Shown here one piece after another: positions 51,852-62,362 of a stretch of 64,000 nucleotides of DNA. Location: the NCBI RefSeq assembly GCF_900699045.1, contig NZ_CAADHL010000001.1, positions 496,001 to 560,000 of the forward strand, given 5' to 3'. The stretch is from Candidatus Williamhamiltonella defendens (GTDB lineage Bacteria; Pseudomonadota; Gammaproteobacteria; Enterobacterales; Enterobacteriaceae). A program made the translations under genes and the position numbers. Numbering within the stretch: position 1 is the stretch's first letter; every line of letters starts with the position of its first letter. Below the pieces are notes generated by a model that made no database searches, was not told the DNA's origin, and saw nothing but the letters and a program-made list of their open reading frames with translations.

Positions 51852-53264
51852 ATGCGCAAGCAACAGATAGGTGTCATAGGTATGGCCGTCATGGGCCGTA
51901 ACATAGCACTTAATATTGAAAACCAAGGTTATTCTGTCTCCATCTTTAATCGTTCTCATAAAAAAACAGACCAAGTTATCGAAGAAAATCCAGAAAAAAA
52001 TCTGTTCCCTTGTTACAGTTTAAAAGAGTTTGCGGAATCACTGGTAACACCTCGCCGGATCCTAATGATGGTCCAATCAGGATCTGCAACAGACGACACC
52101 ATTCGCGCACTAACGCTATATTTAAATCCAGGAGATACTTTAATTGATGGAGGAAACAGTCACTATCAGGACACCATTCGAAGAAGTAAAGAATTAATAA
52201 ACAAAGGCTTTTATTTCATGGGTGTTGGCATCTCAGGAGGTGAAAAAGGCGCATTAAAAGGCCCCTCGATTATGCCAGGGGGGCAAAAAGAAGCTTATGA
52301 ATTAATAGCTCCTATGTTCAAAAAAATCGCCGCAAAAGCCGAAGGAGAACCTTGCGTCAAGTACATTGGACCAAATGGTGCAGGTCACTATGTAAAAATG
52401 GTGCATAACGGCATAGAATACGGGGATATGCAACTAATTTCTGAAGCTTATTCTTTGTTAAAGCAGGGCTTAAACCTAAAAAATTCTGAGCTATCAGATG
52501 TTTTTAAACAATGGAATAAAGGTGAACTTAGTAGTTATCTTATTGAAATAACAGCAGATATTTTTTGCAAAAAAGATAAGCATGGTCATGATCTCATTGA
52601 CTGCATCCTAGATGAGGCCGCCAACAAAGGTACAGGCAAATGGACCAGTCAAAGTGCTTTAGATCTCGGCATTCCTTTGAGTCTCATAACAGAAGCCGTA
52701 TTTTCCCGTTATTTATCTTCTTTAAAAACACAAAGAATCGCGGCGGCTACAGTACTAACAGGGCCAAAAATTCAGCCATTTCAGGGACAAAAAACAGAAT
52801 TTATTGAAAAAATACGATCTGCTCTGTATTTAGGAAAAATTGTTTCTTATGCGCAGGGATTTCAACAATTACAAACAGCCGCTGAAAAAAATAACTGGAA
52901 TTTAAATTATGGCGACATTGCGAGTATTTTTCGTGCTGGCTGCATTATTCGCGCGCGATTGTTACAAAAAATAACAGAAGCGTATCATCAAAAACCAAAT
53001 ATTTCCAATCTGTTACTTGCAGAATATTTCAAAAAAATTGCGGATCATTATCAGCAGGCATTGCGTGATATCATCTCTTATGCGGTACAAAATGGTATTC
53101 CCGTTCCCGCTTTTTCTGCGGCTATCACTTACTACGACAGTTATCGCTCGGCACTATTACCGACTAATTTAATTCAGGCTCAAAGAGATTATTTTGGGGC
53201 ACACACTTATAAACGTAATGACAGTGGTCAAGCCGTCTTTCATACAAATTGGATAACTGATTAA
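51852..53264 (+). CDS. gnd: 6-phosphogluconate dehydrogenase, decarboxylating
   Basis: Oxidative pentose phosphate enzyme giving ribulose 5-phosphate and NADPH. The 470-residue product (E. coli 468) has the NADP fold [23 protein letters not shown]-like [27 protein letters not shown], the catalytic [19 protein letters not shown] with Lys and His, and the C-terminal region [11 protein letters not shown] and [10 protein letters not shown]-like [12 protein letters not shown]. galU-gnd proximity recalls the galF-gnd region of enteric O-antigen loci, but no O-antigen genes are present. Confidence 0.97.
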   Translation: MRKQQIGVIGMAVMGRNIALNIENQGYSVSIFNRSHKKTDQVIEENPEKNLFPCYSLKEFAESLVTPRRILMMVQSGSATDDTIRALTLYLNPGDTLIDGGNSHYQDTIRRSKELINKGFYFMGVGISGGEKGALKGPSIMPGGQKEAYELIAPMFKKIAAKAEGEPCVKYIGPNGAGHYVKMVHNGIEYGDMQLISEAYSLLKQGLNLKNSELSDVFKQWNKGELSSYLIEITADIFCKKDKHGHDLIDCILDEAANKGTGKWTSQSALDLGIPLSLITEAVFSRYLSSLKTQRIAAATVLTGPKIQPFQGQKTEFIEKIRSALYLGKIVSYAQGFQQLQTAAEKNNWNLNYGDIASIFRAGCIIRARLLQKITEAYHQKPNISNLLLAEYFKKIADHYQQALRDIISYAVQNGIPVPAFSAAITYYDSYRSALLPTNLIQAQRDYFGAHTYKRNDSGQAVFHTNWITD

Positions 53265-53272
53265 CTCAAAAA

Positions 53273-53286
53273 CCATCAGCTGATGG
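53273..53286. other. Palindrome after gnd
   Basis: CCATCAGCTGATGG is a perfect 14-base palindrome eight bases after the gnd stop. It could form a short hairpin, but no T-run follows, so a terminator role is uncertain. Beyond it, 53287-53534 hold no recognisable gene. Confidence 0.4.
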
Positions 53287-53534
53287 AATAAGCATTTGAT
53301 ATAAAATACAAAGTAGATCACATCTTGTGGTTATGAATGAAAATACAGAAAATTTCTGTGCACTAGATCTAAAATTTGCTGATCCACGCTAGAAATCAAA
53401 TCCCATGGTAATATGCTGGCTTTATGAAACATGTTTTATAAAAAAGCAAAACATCATCAGCTTGACTGAACTCTTATGTGCGATTTTTTTAATTTCAATC
53501 ATAACACATTGAAGTGTACGAAGTTAGTACAGCC

Positions 53535-53895
53535 ACCAGCAAAAGAATGCTTACTGATCACGGCTCATTCGTTGCTTATTTTTTAAATTAACTTCAGGTA
53601 AATGCCTATTGGTATAATAGAACTGATTTTTATAAGTTTATTATTATGCTAGCACTTAGTGTATTGACACTGGAAACATAGAATTAAATGCGTGTGAAAA
53701 ATCAATAAATTCGATTTATAAGCCCAATTACAAGGATATGTCTTTGTCTCCTTTCCCACTCAAACACATGACTTTTTATAGAAGACGTAATACCGCACAA
53801 GCAGGCGATTTTACTCTGACAAATGCAGAGGGTGCATTCGAGTCATTATTTCAAAACAGAGCAGAATAAGACTATGTAGTCAAAATAAAAAATAG
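53535..53895 (+). pseudogene. ppdA: Decayed prepilin-like protein PpdA
   Basis: PpdA is a type II secretion/type IV pilus-like minor pseudopilin of unknown role in E. coli. Remnants in shifting frames align with its second half: NAYWYNRTDF (about 53600), LNACEKSINSIYKPNYKDMSLSPF (53670-53760), MTFYRRRNTAQAGDFTLTN (53770-53825) and VIISKQSRIRLCSQN before a stop at 53893-53895. The N-terminal pilin segment is not recognisable. It precedes ppdB, ygdB and ppdC in the E. coli order upstream of recC. Confidence 0.65.
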
Positions 53896-53934
53896 CGGAT
53901 CTTCCATTATGTCGTTAAGAAGAAAAGTGGTGCC

Positions 53935-54455
53935 ATGAAATGAAAAACAAATAAATACAAAAGGGGTTACCCTGTTCGAACTGATGCTGTCGCTCAGCTT
54001 TGGAAGCTTCATTACACTAAGCAGTGAAAAAATTATCCACACTTCAGATATCAAACAAAATTTTTACAATAATTTTGTTGCCTTAATCAAGCAATGATGG
54101 CACTCATGTTTTCGATTGAAACAGATCTCAGAAGAGCAGGGTTTTGTAATGGCAAATGCCTATGGATTATCCTGCGTATTACTTAATATCCTAGTGAATA
54201 GAAAACTAGAAGAAGAACAGCATCATGAGTCTGAATATTTTGGTTATCGTTTACGTAAGGGTGTTTTAGAAATCTAAAGAGGGCAATTATATTTTTTGTG
54301 TCATGGTTAGGAAAAATATCTGATCCGCAAAAAATAAAAATAACGCATTTTAATATTACTCAGCTTCCCAAATCGAGATTAGGTACATTATTTAAAACAG
54401 ATTTCTTTGCCAAGAATCACACAAAGAAACCGCCCGCCCATTCAGAGTTAGATTA
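53935..54455 (+). pseudogene. ppdB: Decayed prepilin-like protein PpdB
   Basis: Near 53970 the sequence reads KGVTLFELMLSLSFGSFITLS, a type IV prepilin N-terminus with the conserved glutamate, preceded by an ATG at 53935 whose second codon pair runs into a stop. Further on, SIETDLRRAGFCNGKC matches the E. coli PpdB block VAKHLQRAGYCHGIC. Multiple stops and frameshifts follow (for example at 54240-54280), and a terminal stop lies near 54453. Confidence 0.8.
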
Positions 54456-54468
54456 ACAATAAAAATTT

Positions 54469-54960
54469 ATGAAACGGCCTTATCAAAAAGGAACTAGCAC
54501 CTTAATATATGTGATCATTATTTTCACCATGGGCCTATTATTATTGACGGCTTTACAAAGAGCATTAGAAGTTGCTTTCAACATCAGCGGCTAAGAGCGC
54601 TTTTATTTAAAAGCATACAATCAGGCGGCCTCATTGCTTAGTTAGGGAGTAATAAAACAGGGATGTTAAGATCATTTTCACAGAGAACATATAGACGCCA
54701 TCAAGGGTGGCATTGTGAAAAAGAACAAATCAATTAATTAAAATCCTGCATTAAGCCAATGTTAGAGATCGGTATTTTTTAATACAAGGGGAAAATATAT
54801 TATGGAACAGAACATAAAAAATTATCCTTTATGAAAGTGCTAAAACACACGAAATACCTAACACCACAGAGTAAAAATTAGTCCCTATCACAGGAGGATT
54901 GCTCAATTTTTTCCCTGTAACAAACGAAAAAATTTTGTCTAGATTAAGCTGATCAAAAAC
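54469..54960 (+). pseudogene. ygdB: Decayed YgdB
   Basis: ATG 54469 opens MKRPYQKGTSTLIYVIIIFTMG, a hydrophobic pilin-like start resembling E. coli YgdB ([20 protein letters not shown]), followed by LLLLTALQRALEVAF and a stop near 54592. Beyond it all frames are broken. Identification rests on the N-terminal pattern and on position between ppdB and ppdC. The 3' boundary is approximate. Confidence 0.65.
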
Positions 54961-54988
54961 TGCAGATAACAATCATTAAAAAGAGAGA

Positions 54989-55391
54989 ATGAAAATAATA
55001 AAAAATTATTATTTAATTTAGTAACTTCTCAAAAAGGTTTTAGTGTGTTTGAGGCATTGATTACAGCTCTGCTGTTTTCTATCTCTACACTTGGATGATT
55101 AAAATATCAATAAAAATTACTACAAGAATTTCAACGTAAATGGCAAATGAAACAAGCAAGTGCGCTTATTCAAAAAAACATCGTAATTTTTTCAGAAACT
55201 CACCACCCTATTTTCAAAATTAACAAACCCAACATCAGGTTGGAAATTTAAAAAAATTTAAAGAAGAGTTGATGCAAATGGCATTAACTTTCATGTTGAA
55301 GCAACATAGCCACAGAATCAAAAATTTTCTTTAAATCGCTGCTTTTGTGAAGTATATGAAAAATTCAATCCTTTACCTGAAGAGCAAATAA
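54989..55391 (+). pseudogene. ppdC: Decayed prepilin-like protein PpdC
   Basis: Near 55035 the reading QKGFSVFEALITALLFSISTLG is a type IV prepilin N-terminus (compare E. coli PpdC RGFSLPEVLLAMVLM). Stops interrupt it shortly after, then LLQEFQRKWQMKQASALIQ and a C-terminal NRCFCEVYEKFNPLPEEQ with a Cys in the family position are still visible. recC begins 22 bases after the end, as in E. coli. Confidence 0.75.
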
Positions 55392-55413
55392 AAATGTTCT
55401 CAATGGAGAAAAA

Positions 55414-58400
55414 ATGTTTATCACTTATCATTCCAATCAAATGGATTTATTAAAAACATTAACAAGCACATTGATAGAACAAGAACCTCTAAAAAATCTT
55501 TTTCAAAAAGAAATCATATTGGTACAAAGCCCAGGGATGGCTCAGTGGTTACAAATTCAACTCGCGCAATCTTTAGGCATTTCAGCAAATATTCAATTTC
55601 CTCTGCCTGCGACCTTTATTTGGGATATGTTCACCAAAGTTCTAAAAAACATTCCAAAAGAAAGCCCTTTTAACAAAGATGCCATGACATGGAAACTGAT
55701 GTGTTTACTGCCTGAGTTATTACAAAATCCTATATTTGCATCCATAAAACATTATTTACAAAACGACGAAGATAAACAAAAAATTCATCAATTGGCGATA
55801 CGGATTGCCGATCTGTTTGATCAATATTTGGTTTATCGCTCAGAATGGTTAGACGGGTGGGAAAACGGCAAAAAAATTGATAACCTCGATAAAAACCAAG
55901 ATTGGCAGGCCGCTTTATGGGTCTCATTAATCCGCTATTCTCGACAACTTAAACAACCAGAATGGCATCGTGCTCGTTTATATCAAAGATTTATCCAAGC
56001 CCTAAATAAAAATAATGTTGACTCTGATCTTTTACCAAAAAGGGTATTTATTTTCGGTATCTCTACCTTACCCCCCATTTACTTAAAAGGTTTAGAAGCA
56101 TTAAGTAGACACATTGATATTCATTGCATGTTTCAAAACCCTTGTCGTTATTTTTGGGGCGATATTCAAAACTATGATATTCTGGCTAAATTAAACATCA
56201 AAAATACCAGTAGTGATTTACGCAATATTGAGGAAGAACAAATCAACCCCTTACTGGCATCTTGGGGGCGACTAGGAAGAGACCATCTCTATTTATTATC
56301 TCAAATAGAAGGACTCCAAGAAATTCACGCTTTTGTTGACATTGAGCCAGATAACTTACTTCATGCGCTACAACATGACATGTTAGAATTCAAAAATGAG
56401 GCGACCCGTCACTTTTCTAAATCAAACTTTCATCACAACAAAAAACGTTTACTGGATATCAACGATCGCTCTATCAGTGTTCATTCTTGTCACAGTCAAC
56501 AAAGAGAAGTGGAAATCTTACAGGATCAACTGTTGAATTTATTTTCTCAGGATCCTACTTTGACTCCCCGAGATGTCATAGTGATGGTCTCAGACATCGA
56601 TAATTATGCGCCCTATATACAAGCCGTATTTAGCAATGCTTCTTTAGAACGATATCTACCTTTTTCTATTTCAGACAGAAAAATGACACAGGTGCATTCT
56701 GTCTTACAAACTTTTATAAAATTGCTTGATCTACCACAAAGTCGATTCAATACTGAACAAGTATTTGGATTATTAGAAATTGCTGCGCTATCTCAAAAAT
56801 TTGAGATCCAAGAAAAAGAGTTATCCCTATTACGTAAATGGGTAGAAGGATCTGGTATACGTTGGGGGCTGGATAATGAAAACGTACAGGACCTCTTTTT
56901 GCCAATCACAGGTCAACATACTTGGCAATTTGGTTTACAACGTATGTTCTTAGGTTATGCCATGGACAGCCAAGCAGGCAATTGGGAAGGGGTATTACCC
57001 TACGATGAATCCACCGGGTTGGCGGCAGAATTAATAGGGAAGTTGGCTCAACTTTTAATGATGCTACGCATATGGCGCAAAAAATTAAAAACCTCACGCT
57101 TATTATCAGAATGGCTTCCTCTCTGTAGAGATTTATTTTACGCATTTTTTGAATCTAATGCTGAAACAGAATCCATCTTCATTCTGATAGATCAACAGTG
57201 GCAAAACATTATTCAGTACGGGCTCTCATCTCAGTACGACAATATAGTGCCTGTAAGCTTAATACGGCATGACTTATTGATTCGTTTCGAAAATCAACGG
57301 ATCAGCCAGCGTTTTTTAGCGGGCCCCATCAATTTTTGCACTCTGATGCCGATGCGTTCGATTCCTTTTAAAGTCGTCTGTTTACTAGGAATGAATGAAG
57401 GGATTTATCCAAGAATATTGCCTCCTCTGAGTTTCGATATGATGGCAAAAAAAAGACAAAAAGGAGATCGTAGCCGTAGAGATGACGATCGATATCTTTT
57501 TCTGGAAGCATTATTGTCAGCTCAAAAATATCTGTATATCAGCTACATTGGGCGTTCTATGCAAGATAATAGTCAACGTTACCCTTCGGTATTAGTCAGT
57601 GAATTGCTTGAATATATTGGAAACAGTTATATTTTACCTGGAGATGAGAATTGCAACTCTGACGAAAGTATGCAACAGGTAATTCAACACCTTATTTTTT
57701 ATCATACACGAATGCCTTTTTCTGCCAAAAATTTTTTTCAAGGAAAAGAACAACAGAGTTATGCAGTCGAATGGCTTGAGGCTGCAAAAAAACACTCCCG
57801 AAAACAAAAACAGCCTGAAGATGATTTTATTAAACCCCTAGTCTTAGAGCCTTTCTCAGAAATCACTCTCGATGAATTAATCAATTTTTACCGACATCCC
57901 ATCAAAGCCTTCTTTCAACTACGCCTAGGCGTACAGTTTAGGATAGAGCAAACAGAGTTATCAAATGAAGAACCTTTTATCCTTGATCCTTTAGCACGTT
58001 ATCAAGTTAATACAGAGATTTTAAATGCGTTAATAGCAAATAAAAATATTGATCAGCTGTATACAAGAATGCAAGCGTCGGGGCGTTTACCTTTTGGTCA
58101 TTTTGGTGAAATTTATTGGCAACAGCAAAAAAACGAAATGGGGTTGATAGCGAAAAAAATTCAGAGAGAAACCGAGCAGACAGAATTTTATCGCTTAGAA
58201 GTCAATACAACTTTGGGTGAGAGAACCTTGTCTGGCTGGATAGCATATGCTCAAACAGATGGATTAATACGTTGGCGTCCTCGTACATTGACCATAGTTG
58301 ATGGCTTATTACTCTGGATTGAACATTTAGCTTACTGTTTATCAGGAGGTAAAGGTGAAAGCCGTATTTATGGAAAAAAAGAGTCCGTTTGGCGATTTTC

Positions 58401-58761
58401 TGCTTTATCAAAATCCGAAGCAGGGCAACATCTCAGCCTATTCATTGAGGGATATCAAAAAGGAATGATTCAACCTCTACTATTAGTAAATCACAGTGGA
58501 TGGGCATGGTTAATAAAATGTTACGATTTTAAAAATCGGCATATTTTATGGGATGAAAAAACGCAAGCAAAAGCAAAAGATCATTTATTAACCGTATTTC
58601 AAGGTAATCCTAAAACAGGGGTCAGAGGAGAAGGAGACGACCCTTACATACAACGTCTCTTCAGATCAATCAATGACACTCATGTAGACCGTATTTTACA
58701 GGAAGCAAAAAACTATTTATTGCCAATAGCATATCATAACATCATTAAAAATGGGGTTTAA
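55414..58761 (+). CDS. recC: Exodeoxyribonuclease V subunit RecC
   Basis: RecC is the Chi-recognition and strand-splitting subunit of RecBCD, which processes double-strand breaks. The 1115-residue product (E. coli 1122) has an inactivated helicase-like N-terminal half (MFITYHSNQMDLLKTL, VQSPGMAQWLQIQLAQ), conserved DLFDQYLVYRSEWL, FGISTLPPIYLKGLEAL, VHSCHSQQREVEILQD, SIPFKVVCLLGMNEGIYPR and a C-terminal nuclease-like fold lacking catalytic residues, as normal. The frame is intact. Unlike E. coli, recB follows directly with no ptrA. Confidence 0.97.
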   Translation: MFITYHSNQMDLLKTLTSTLIEQEPLKNLFQKEIILVQSPGMAQWLQIQLAQSLGISANIQFPLPATFIWDMFTKVLKNIPKESPFNKDAMTWKLMCLLPELLQNPIFASIKHYLQNDEDKQKIHQLAIRIADLFDQYLVYRSEWLDGWENGKKIDNLDKNQDWQAALWVSLIRYSRQLKQPEWHRARLYQRFIQALNKNNVDSDLLPKRVFIFGISTLPPIYLKGLEALSRHIDIHCMFQNPCRYFWGDIQNYDILAKLNIKNTSSDLRNIEEEQINPLLASWGRLGRDHLYLLSQIEGLQEIHAFVDIEPDNLLHALQHDMLEFKNEATRHFSKSNFHHNKKRLLDINDRSISVHSCHSQQREVEILQDQLLNLFSQDPTLTPRDVIVMVSDIDNYAPYIQAVFSNASLERYLPFSISDRKMTQVHSVLQTFIKLLDLPQSRFNTEQVFGLLEIAALSQKFEIQEKELSLLRKWVEGSGIRWGLDNENVQDLFLPITGQHTWQFGLQRMFLGYAMDSQAGNWEGVLPYDESTGLAAELIGKLAQLLMMLRIWRKKLKTSRLLSEWLPLCRDLFYAFFESNAETESIFILIDQQWQNIIQYGLSSQYDNIVPVSLIRHDLLIRFENQRISQRFLAGPINFCTLMPMRSIPFKVVCLLGMNEGIYPRILPPLSFDMMAKKRQKGDRSRRDDDRYLFLEALLSAQKYLYISYIGRSMQDNSQRYPSVLVSELLEYIGNSYILPGDENCNSDESMQQVIQHLIFYHTRMPFSAKNFFQGKEQQSYAVEWLEAAKKHSRKQKQPEDDFIKPLVLEPFSEITLDELINFYRHPIKAFFQLRLGVQFRIEQTELSNEEPFILDPLARYQVNTEILNALIANKNIDQLYTRMQASGRLPFGHFGEIYWQQQKNEMGLIAKKIQRETEQTEFYRLEVNTTLGERTLSGWIAYAQTDGLIRWRPRTLTIVDGLLLWIEHLAYCLSGGKGESRIYGKKESVWRFSALSKSEAGQHLSLFIEGYQKGMIQPLLLVNHSGWAWLIKCYDFKNRHILWDEKTQAKAKDHLLTVFQGNPKTGVRGEGDDPYIQRLFRSINDTHVDRILQEAKNYLLPIAYHNIIKNGV

Positions 58762-58762
58762 A

Positions 58763-61700
58763 ATGAAAAAAATTCAATCACTTGACCCGATGATTTTACC
58801 ACTTTTTGGGGAACGTTTGATTGAAGCTTCTGCAGGCACGGGAAAAACCTTCACTATTGGCATACTCTATTTGCGCTTACTGCTGGGTTTAGGCGGTCAT
58901 AATGCTTACATACGTCGTTTAACAGTCGAGGAGATTTTGGTAGTCACATTTACCCAGTCGGCAACAGAAGAACTCAGGGACAGAATTCGCTCTGAGATCT
59001 ATAACTTAAGAATGGCTTGTCTTAATGCAGGGACTCAAAATGCTTTTTACCAAAAATTATTAGCAGAGATCACAGATCTTAATGCGGCGGCCTCAATACT
59101 ATTGTTTGCAGAACGCAATATGGATCAAGCTGCTATTTATACAATTCATGCATTTTGCCAAAAAACTTTACTGAACAATGCATTTGAATCTGGTGTTCTT
59201 TTTAAACAAACATTGATTCAAAATGAAGACAAGCTTATTCGCCAAACTTGCGCTGATTTTTGGCGGCGCTCCTGTTATTTATTATCATTTGAAGAAGCGG
59301 TAGCAATCAGCCAAGAATGGGCTACCCCTCAAGCATTACTTAAAGACATTTCCCCTTACTTAGAAGGAGAAGCACCAAAATTACGTAACGCGCCTTCTAA
59401 AGACGAAAGCATTCAAAGTCGTCATCAAAAAATCATAAAACAAATCACCGAACTTAAGCTCGAATGGCAAAGTACAGTTCCAAATTTAAAAATATTAATC
59501 GACAAATCAGGGGTAGATAAACGCACTTATAACAGCAGATATCTCCCGATTTGGTTAAAAAAAATTACTCAATGGGCCTATGAAGAAAGTAGGTCCTATT
59601 TTTTACCAAATGAGTTAAACAGGTTTCGTCAATCTATTCTTTTTAAAAAAACTCAAAAAGGACATCCTCCTCAACATCCTCTTTTTTCGTTCATTGACTT
59701 TATTTTTTTTCAAGACCTGACATTACGAGATGTCCTGCTTACAAAAGCGATTAAAGAAATTCGCCTTTCTCTTGAAAAAGAAAAACGAAGGCGAGGAGAA
59801 TTAAGCTTTGATGACTTACTCAAAAATCTGGATACAGCACTCAAACAAAAAGGAGGAAACTTACTATCAGAAAACATTAGAAAACAATATCCTATTGTAA
59901 TCATTGATGAATTTCAGGACACCGACCCTCAACAATATCGTATTTTTCACTCTATCTATGCTAAAAAAAAGGATTGTGGCTTATTACTGATAGGCGATCC
60001 CAAACAAGCTATTTACGCTTTTCGTGGCGCCGATATTTTCACTTATATTCGTGCACGCTCTCAAATAGCGTATCAGTACACATTAGAAACCAACTGGCGT
60101 TCTTCTCTGGGGATCGTCAAAGCAGTCAACCGACTTTTTACTCAAATTGAGACCCCTTTTTTATTTTCACAGATCCCTTTTGTTGAAGCAACTGCTTCAG
60201 ATAAAAACAGAACGTACCAATTAAAAATAGATAAAAAAATACAACCTGCATTACATTTTTGGTTACAGCAAGGAGAAGGGATCACTGTTAATCAATACAA
60301 AAAATGTATGGCTAATCAATGCGCGATTGAAATACGAGATTGGTTAACAGCAGGCCAAGAAGAGCGAGCACAGCTGATAAGTAATCAGGGGGTACGCTCA
60401 GTGAAAGCACCTGATATTGCCGTTTTAGTTAGAACCCGCACTGAAGCGGCTTTAGTAAAAAAAGCGTTAAACAGGTTGTCTATTCCTTCGGTTTATATGT
60501 CTAACAGAGATAGTGTCTTCGATACGCTAGAAGCAAAAGATCTACTATGGATTTTGCAGGCGGTGTTAGCACCTGAAATCGAAAAATTTTTACGGTGTGC
60601 TATGGCAACTAGTTTGGTAGGGTTGAATACAAATGCCTTACAGGCCCTACAGTCGGATGGGCAAGCATGGGATGCTTTGGTCGATGAATTTCATGATTAT
60701 CGTGAACATTGGCAAAAAAAAGGGGTCTTACCCATGCTGAGAAAACTAATTTTTCAGCGTCGGTTAGCAGAAACCCTATTGAAAACCCAAGAAGGTGAGC
60801 GTCGTTTAACCGATTTACTACATCTCAGTGAACTACTACAGAAAATTTCAGAGGAACTAAAAAGTGAACAGGCATTAGTCAGGTGGTTTGCTCAAAAGAT
60901 CACAGAATTCAATGCTGAATCAGAAGATCAGAAACTGAGGCTAGAAACAGATTGTGATTTAGTTCAAATTGTGACTGTTCATCAAGCTAAGGGATTACAA
61001 TATTCATTGGTTTGGCTCCCCTTTATAGCTTATTTTCAACATCAACCACATGATGAACACGCACAAAAAGAAGTTTTTTATCATGAACCTGAACACTGTA
61101 TGGCGGTTTTAGACTTTAAAGCTACTCCTGAAAACAGGGCTTTAGCTGCAAAAGAAAGACTCTCAGAAGACCTACGTTTACTGTATGTTGCATTAACACG
61201 TTCTGTTTATCATTGCTCTATCGGTATTGCCCCTTTCATTAAAGGGGGAAGAAAAAAACAACGAGAAAGTGACATACATATGAGTGCTTTGGGATATCTG
61301 ATTCAAAAAGGCATGGCGGGAGATGCTCAATACTTATCTAAAAAATTAAAGGAACTAGAAGGCGAACATATTGCTGTTTCATTGGCAAATCCCTCCGATT
61401 TTAGCCTTTGGCAACCAACAAAAGAACAATTACCAGAATTAACGGCTAAGCACTTTACAAGAAAAATGCAAGATCATTGGCAGGTCACCAGTTATTCGAA
61501 ATTACAAGACTCTTCGAGCTTAACCCATTCAACGGTTAAACAACTCAAAACTGATCATATTTTAATGCGAGAATTGTTACCTTCTTTAGACACTGAAGTC
61601 ATCACAGACGTCATGAACGACCCATTTTTTTTATCAGAAAACAGCTTAAGCCCTCATACCTTCCCACGTGGCGTGATACCTGGAACATTTCTTCATGATC

Positions 61701-62362
61701 TATTAGAACAATTAGATTTTAGTCAATCAATTGAGATCGAATGGTTAAAAATGCAATTACTTCAAAAAGGATTTGATGAAAAATGGCTATCAATGTTGCA
61801 TGATTGGTTAACAGAGATCCTAGATACCCCGCTCAATGAAAAAAGAAATCTGAGTTTATCAAAATTAACAGAAACAAATAAACAAGTTGAATTGCAATTT
61901 CATTTGCCTATCGATGCAATATTAGAATCCTCCAAGCTAGATGTGTTGATTAAAAAACACGATCCTCTTTCAGCACTGTGCTCAACATTATCTTTTCCAA
62001 AGGTGCAAGGAATATTAACGGGGTTTATTGATTTGGTTTTCTTCTGGCAAGATAAATTTTATCTTTTGGATTACAAATCTAACTGGTTAGGAACAAGCGC
62101 TAAAGCGTATCATCGTCAGTCTATAGAACAGTCGATGGCCGAACATAGATATGATTTACAGTATCAATTATATACGTTAGCTTTACATCGTTATCTACGC
62201 CATCGGATGCCGAATTATCAGTATGAACGCCATTTTGGTGGTATTATCTATTTATTTTTACGTGGGGTTAATAGCCAAACTTTGGGACAAGGGATTTTTC
62301 ATTGTTGCCCATCATTTCAGCTTATTGAAGGACTGGATCAGCTTTTTAAAGGGGAAACATGA
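58763..62362 (+). CDS. recB: Exodeoxyribonuclease V subunit RecB
   Basis: RecB is the 3'-5' helicase and nuclease of RecBCD. The product has about 1199 residues (E. coli 1180). It shows Walker A EASAGTGKTFTI, EILVVTFTQSATEELRDRIR, FTIHAFCQK-like YTIHAFCQK, motif II IDEFQDTDPQQYRIF, GDPKQAIYAFRGADIFTY, TNWRS and LRLLYVALTRSVYHCSIG. The C-terminal nuclease domain keeps His in GTFLHDLLEQ and the metal site Asp1090, Asp1103 and Lys1105 (GFIDLVF, LLDYKSNW), then YDLQYQLYTLALHRYL. ATG 58751, overlapping the recC stop, is an alternative start. Its stop overlaps recD (ATGA). Confidence 0.97.
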   Translation: MKKIQSLDPMILPLFGERLIEASAGTGKTFTIGILYLRLLLGLGGHNAYIRRLTVEEILVVTFTQSATEELRDRIRSEIYNLRMACLNAGTQNAFYQKLLAEITDLNAAASILLFAERNMDQAAIYTIHAFCQKTLLNNAFESGVLFKQTLIQNEDKLIRQTCADFWRRSCYLLSFEEAVAISQEWATPQALLKDISPYLEGEAPKLRNAPSKDESIQSRHQKIIKQITELKLEWQSTVPNLKILIDKSGVDKRTYNSRYLPIWLKKITQWAYEESRSYFLPNELNRFRQSILFKKTQKGHPPQHPLFSFIDFIFFQDLTLRDVLLTKAIKEIRLSLEKEKRRRGELSFDDLLKNLDTALKQKGGNLLSENIRKQYPIVIIDEFQDTDPQQYRIFHSIYAKKKDCGLLLIGDPKQAIYAFRGADIFTYIRARSQIAYQYTLETNWRSSLGIVKAVNRLFTQIETPFLFSQIPFVEATASDKNRTYQLKIDKKIQPALHFWLQQGEGITVNQYKKCMANQCAIEIRDWLTAGQEERAQLISNQGVRSVKAPDIAVLVRTRTEAALVKKALNRLSIPSVYMSNRDSVFDTLEAKDLLWILQAVLAPEIEKFLRCAMATSLVGLNTNALQALQSDGQAWDALVDEFHDYREHWQKKGVLPMLRKLIFQRRLAETLLKTQEGERRLTDLLHLSELLQKISEELKSEQALVRWFAQKITEFNAESEDQKLRLETDCDLVQIVTVHQAKGLQYSLVWLPFIAYFQHQPHDEHAQKEVFYHEPEHCMAVLDFKATPENRALAAKERLSEDLRLLYVALTRSVYHCSIGIAPFIKGGRKKQRESDIHMSALGYLIQKGMAGDAQYLSKKLKELEGEHIAVSLANPSDFSLWQPTKEQLPELTAKHFTRKMQDHWQVTSYSKLQDSSSLTHSTVKQLKTDHILMRELLPSLDTEVITDVMNDPFFLSENSLSPHTFPRGVIPGTFLHDLLEQLDFSQSIEIEWLKMQLLQKGFDEKWLSMLHDWLTEILDTPLNEKRNLSLSKLTETNKQVELQFHLPIDAILESSKLDVLIKKHDPLSALCSTLSFPKVQGILTGFIDLVFFWQDKFYLLDYKSNWLGTSAKAYHRQSIEQSMAEHRYDLQYQLYTLALHRYLRHRMPNYQYERHFGGIIYLFLRGVNSQTLGQGIFHCCPSFQLIEGLDQLFKGET

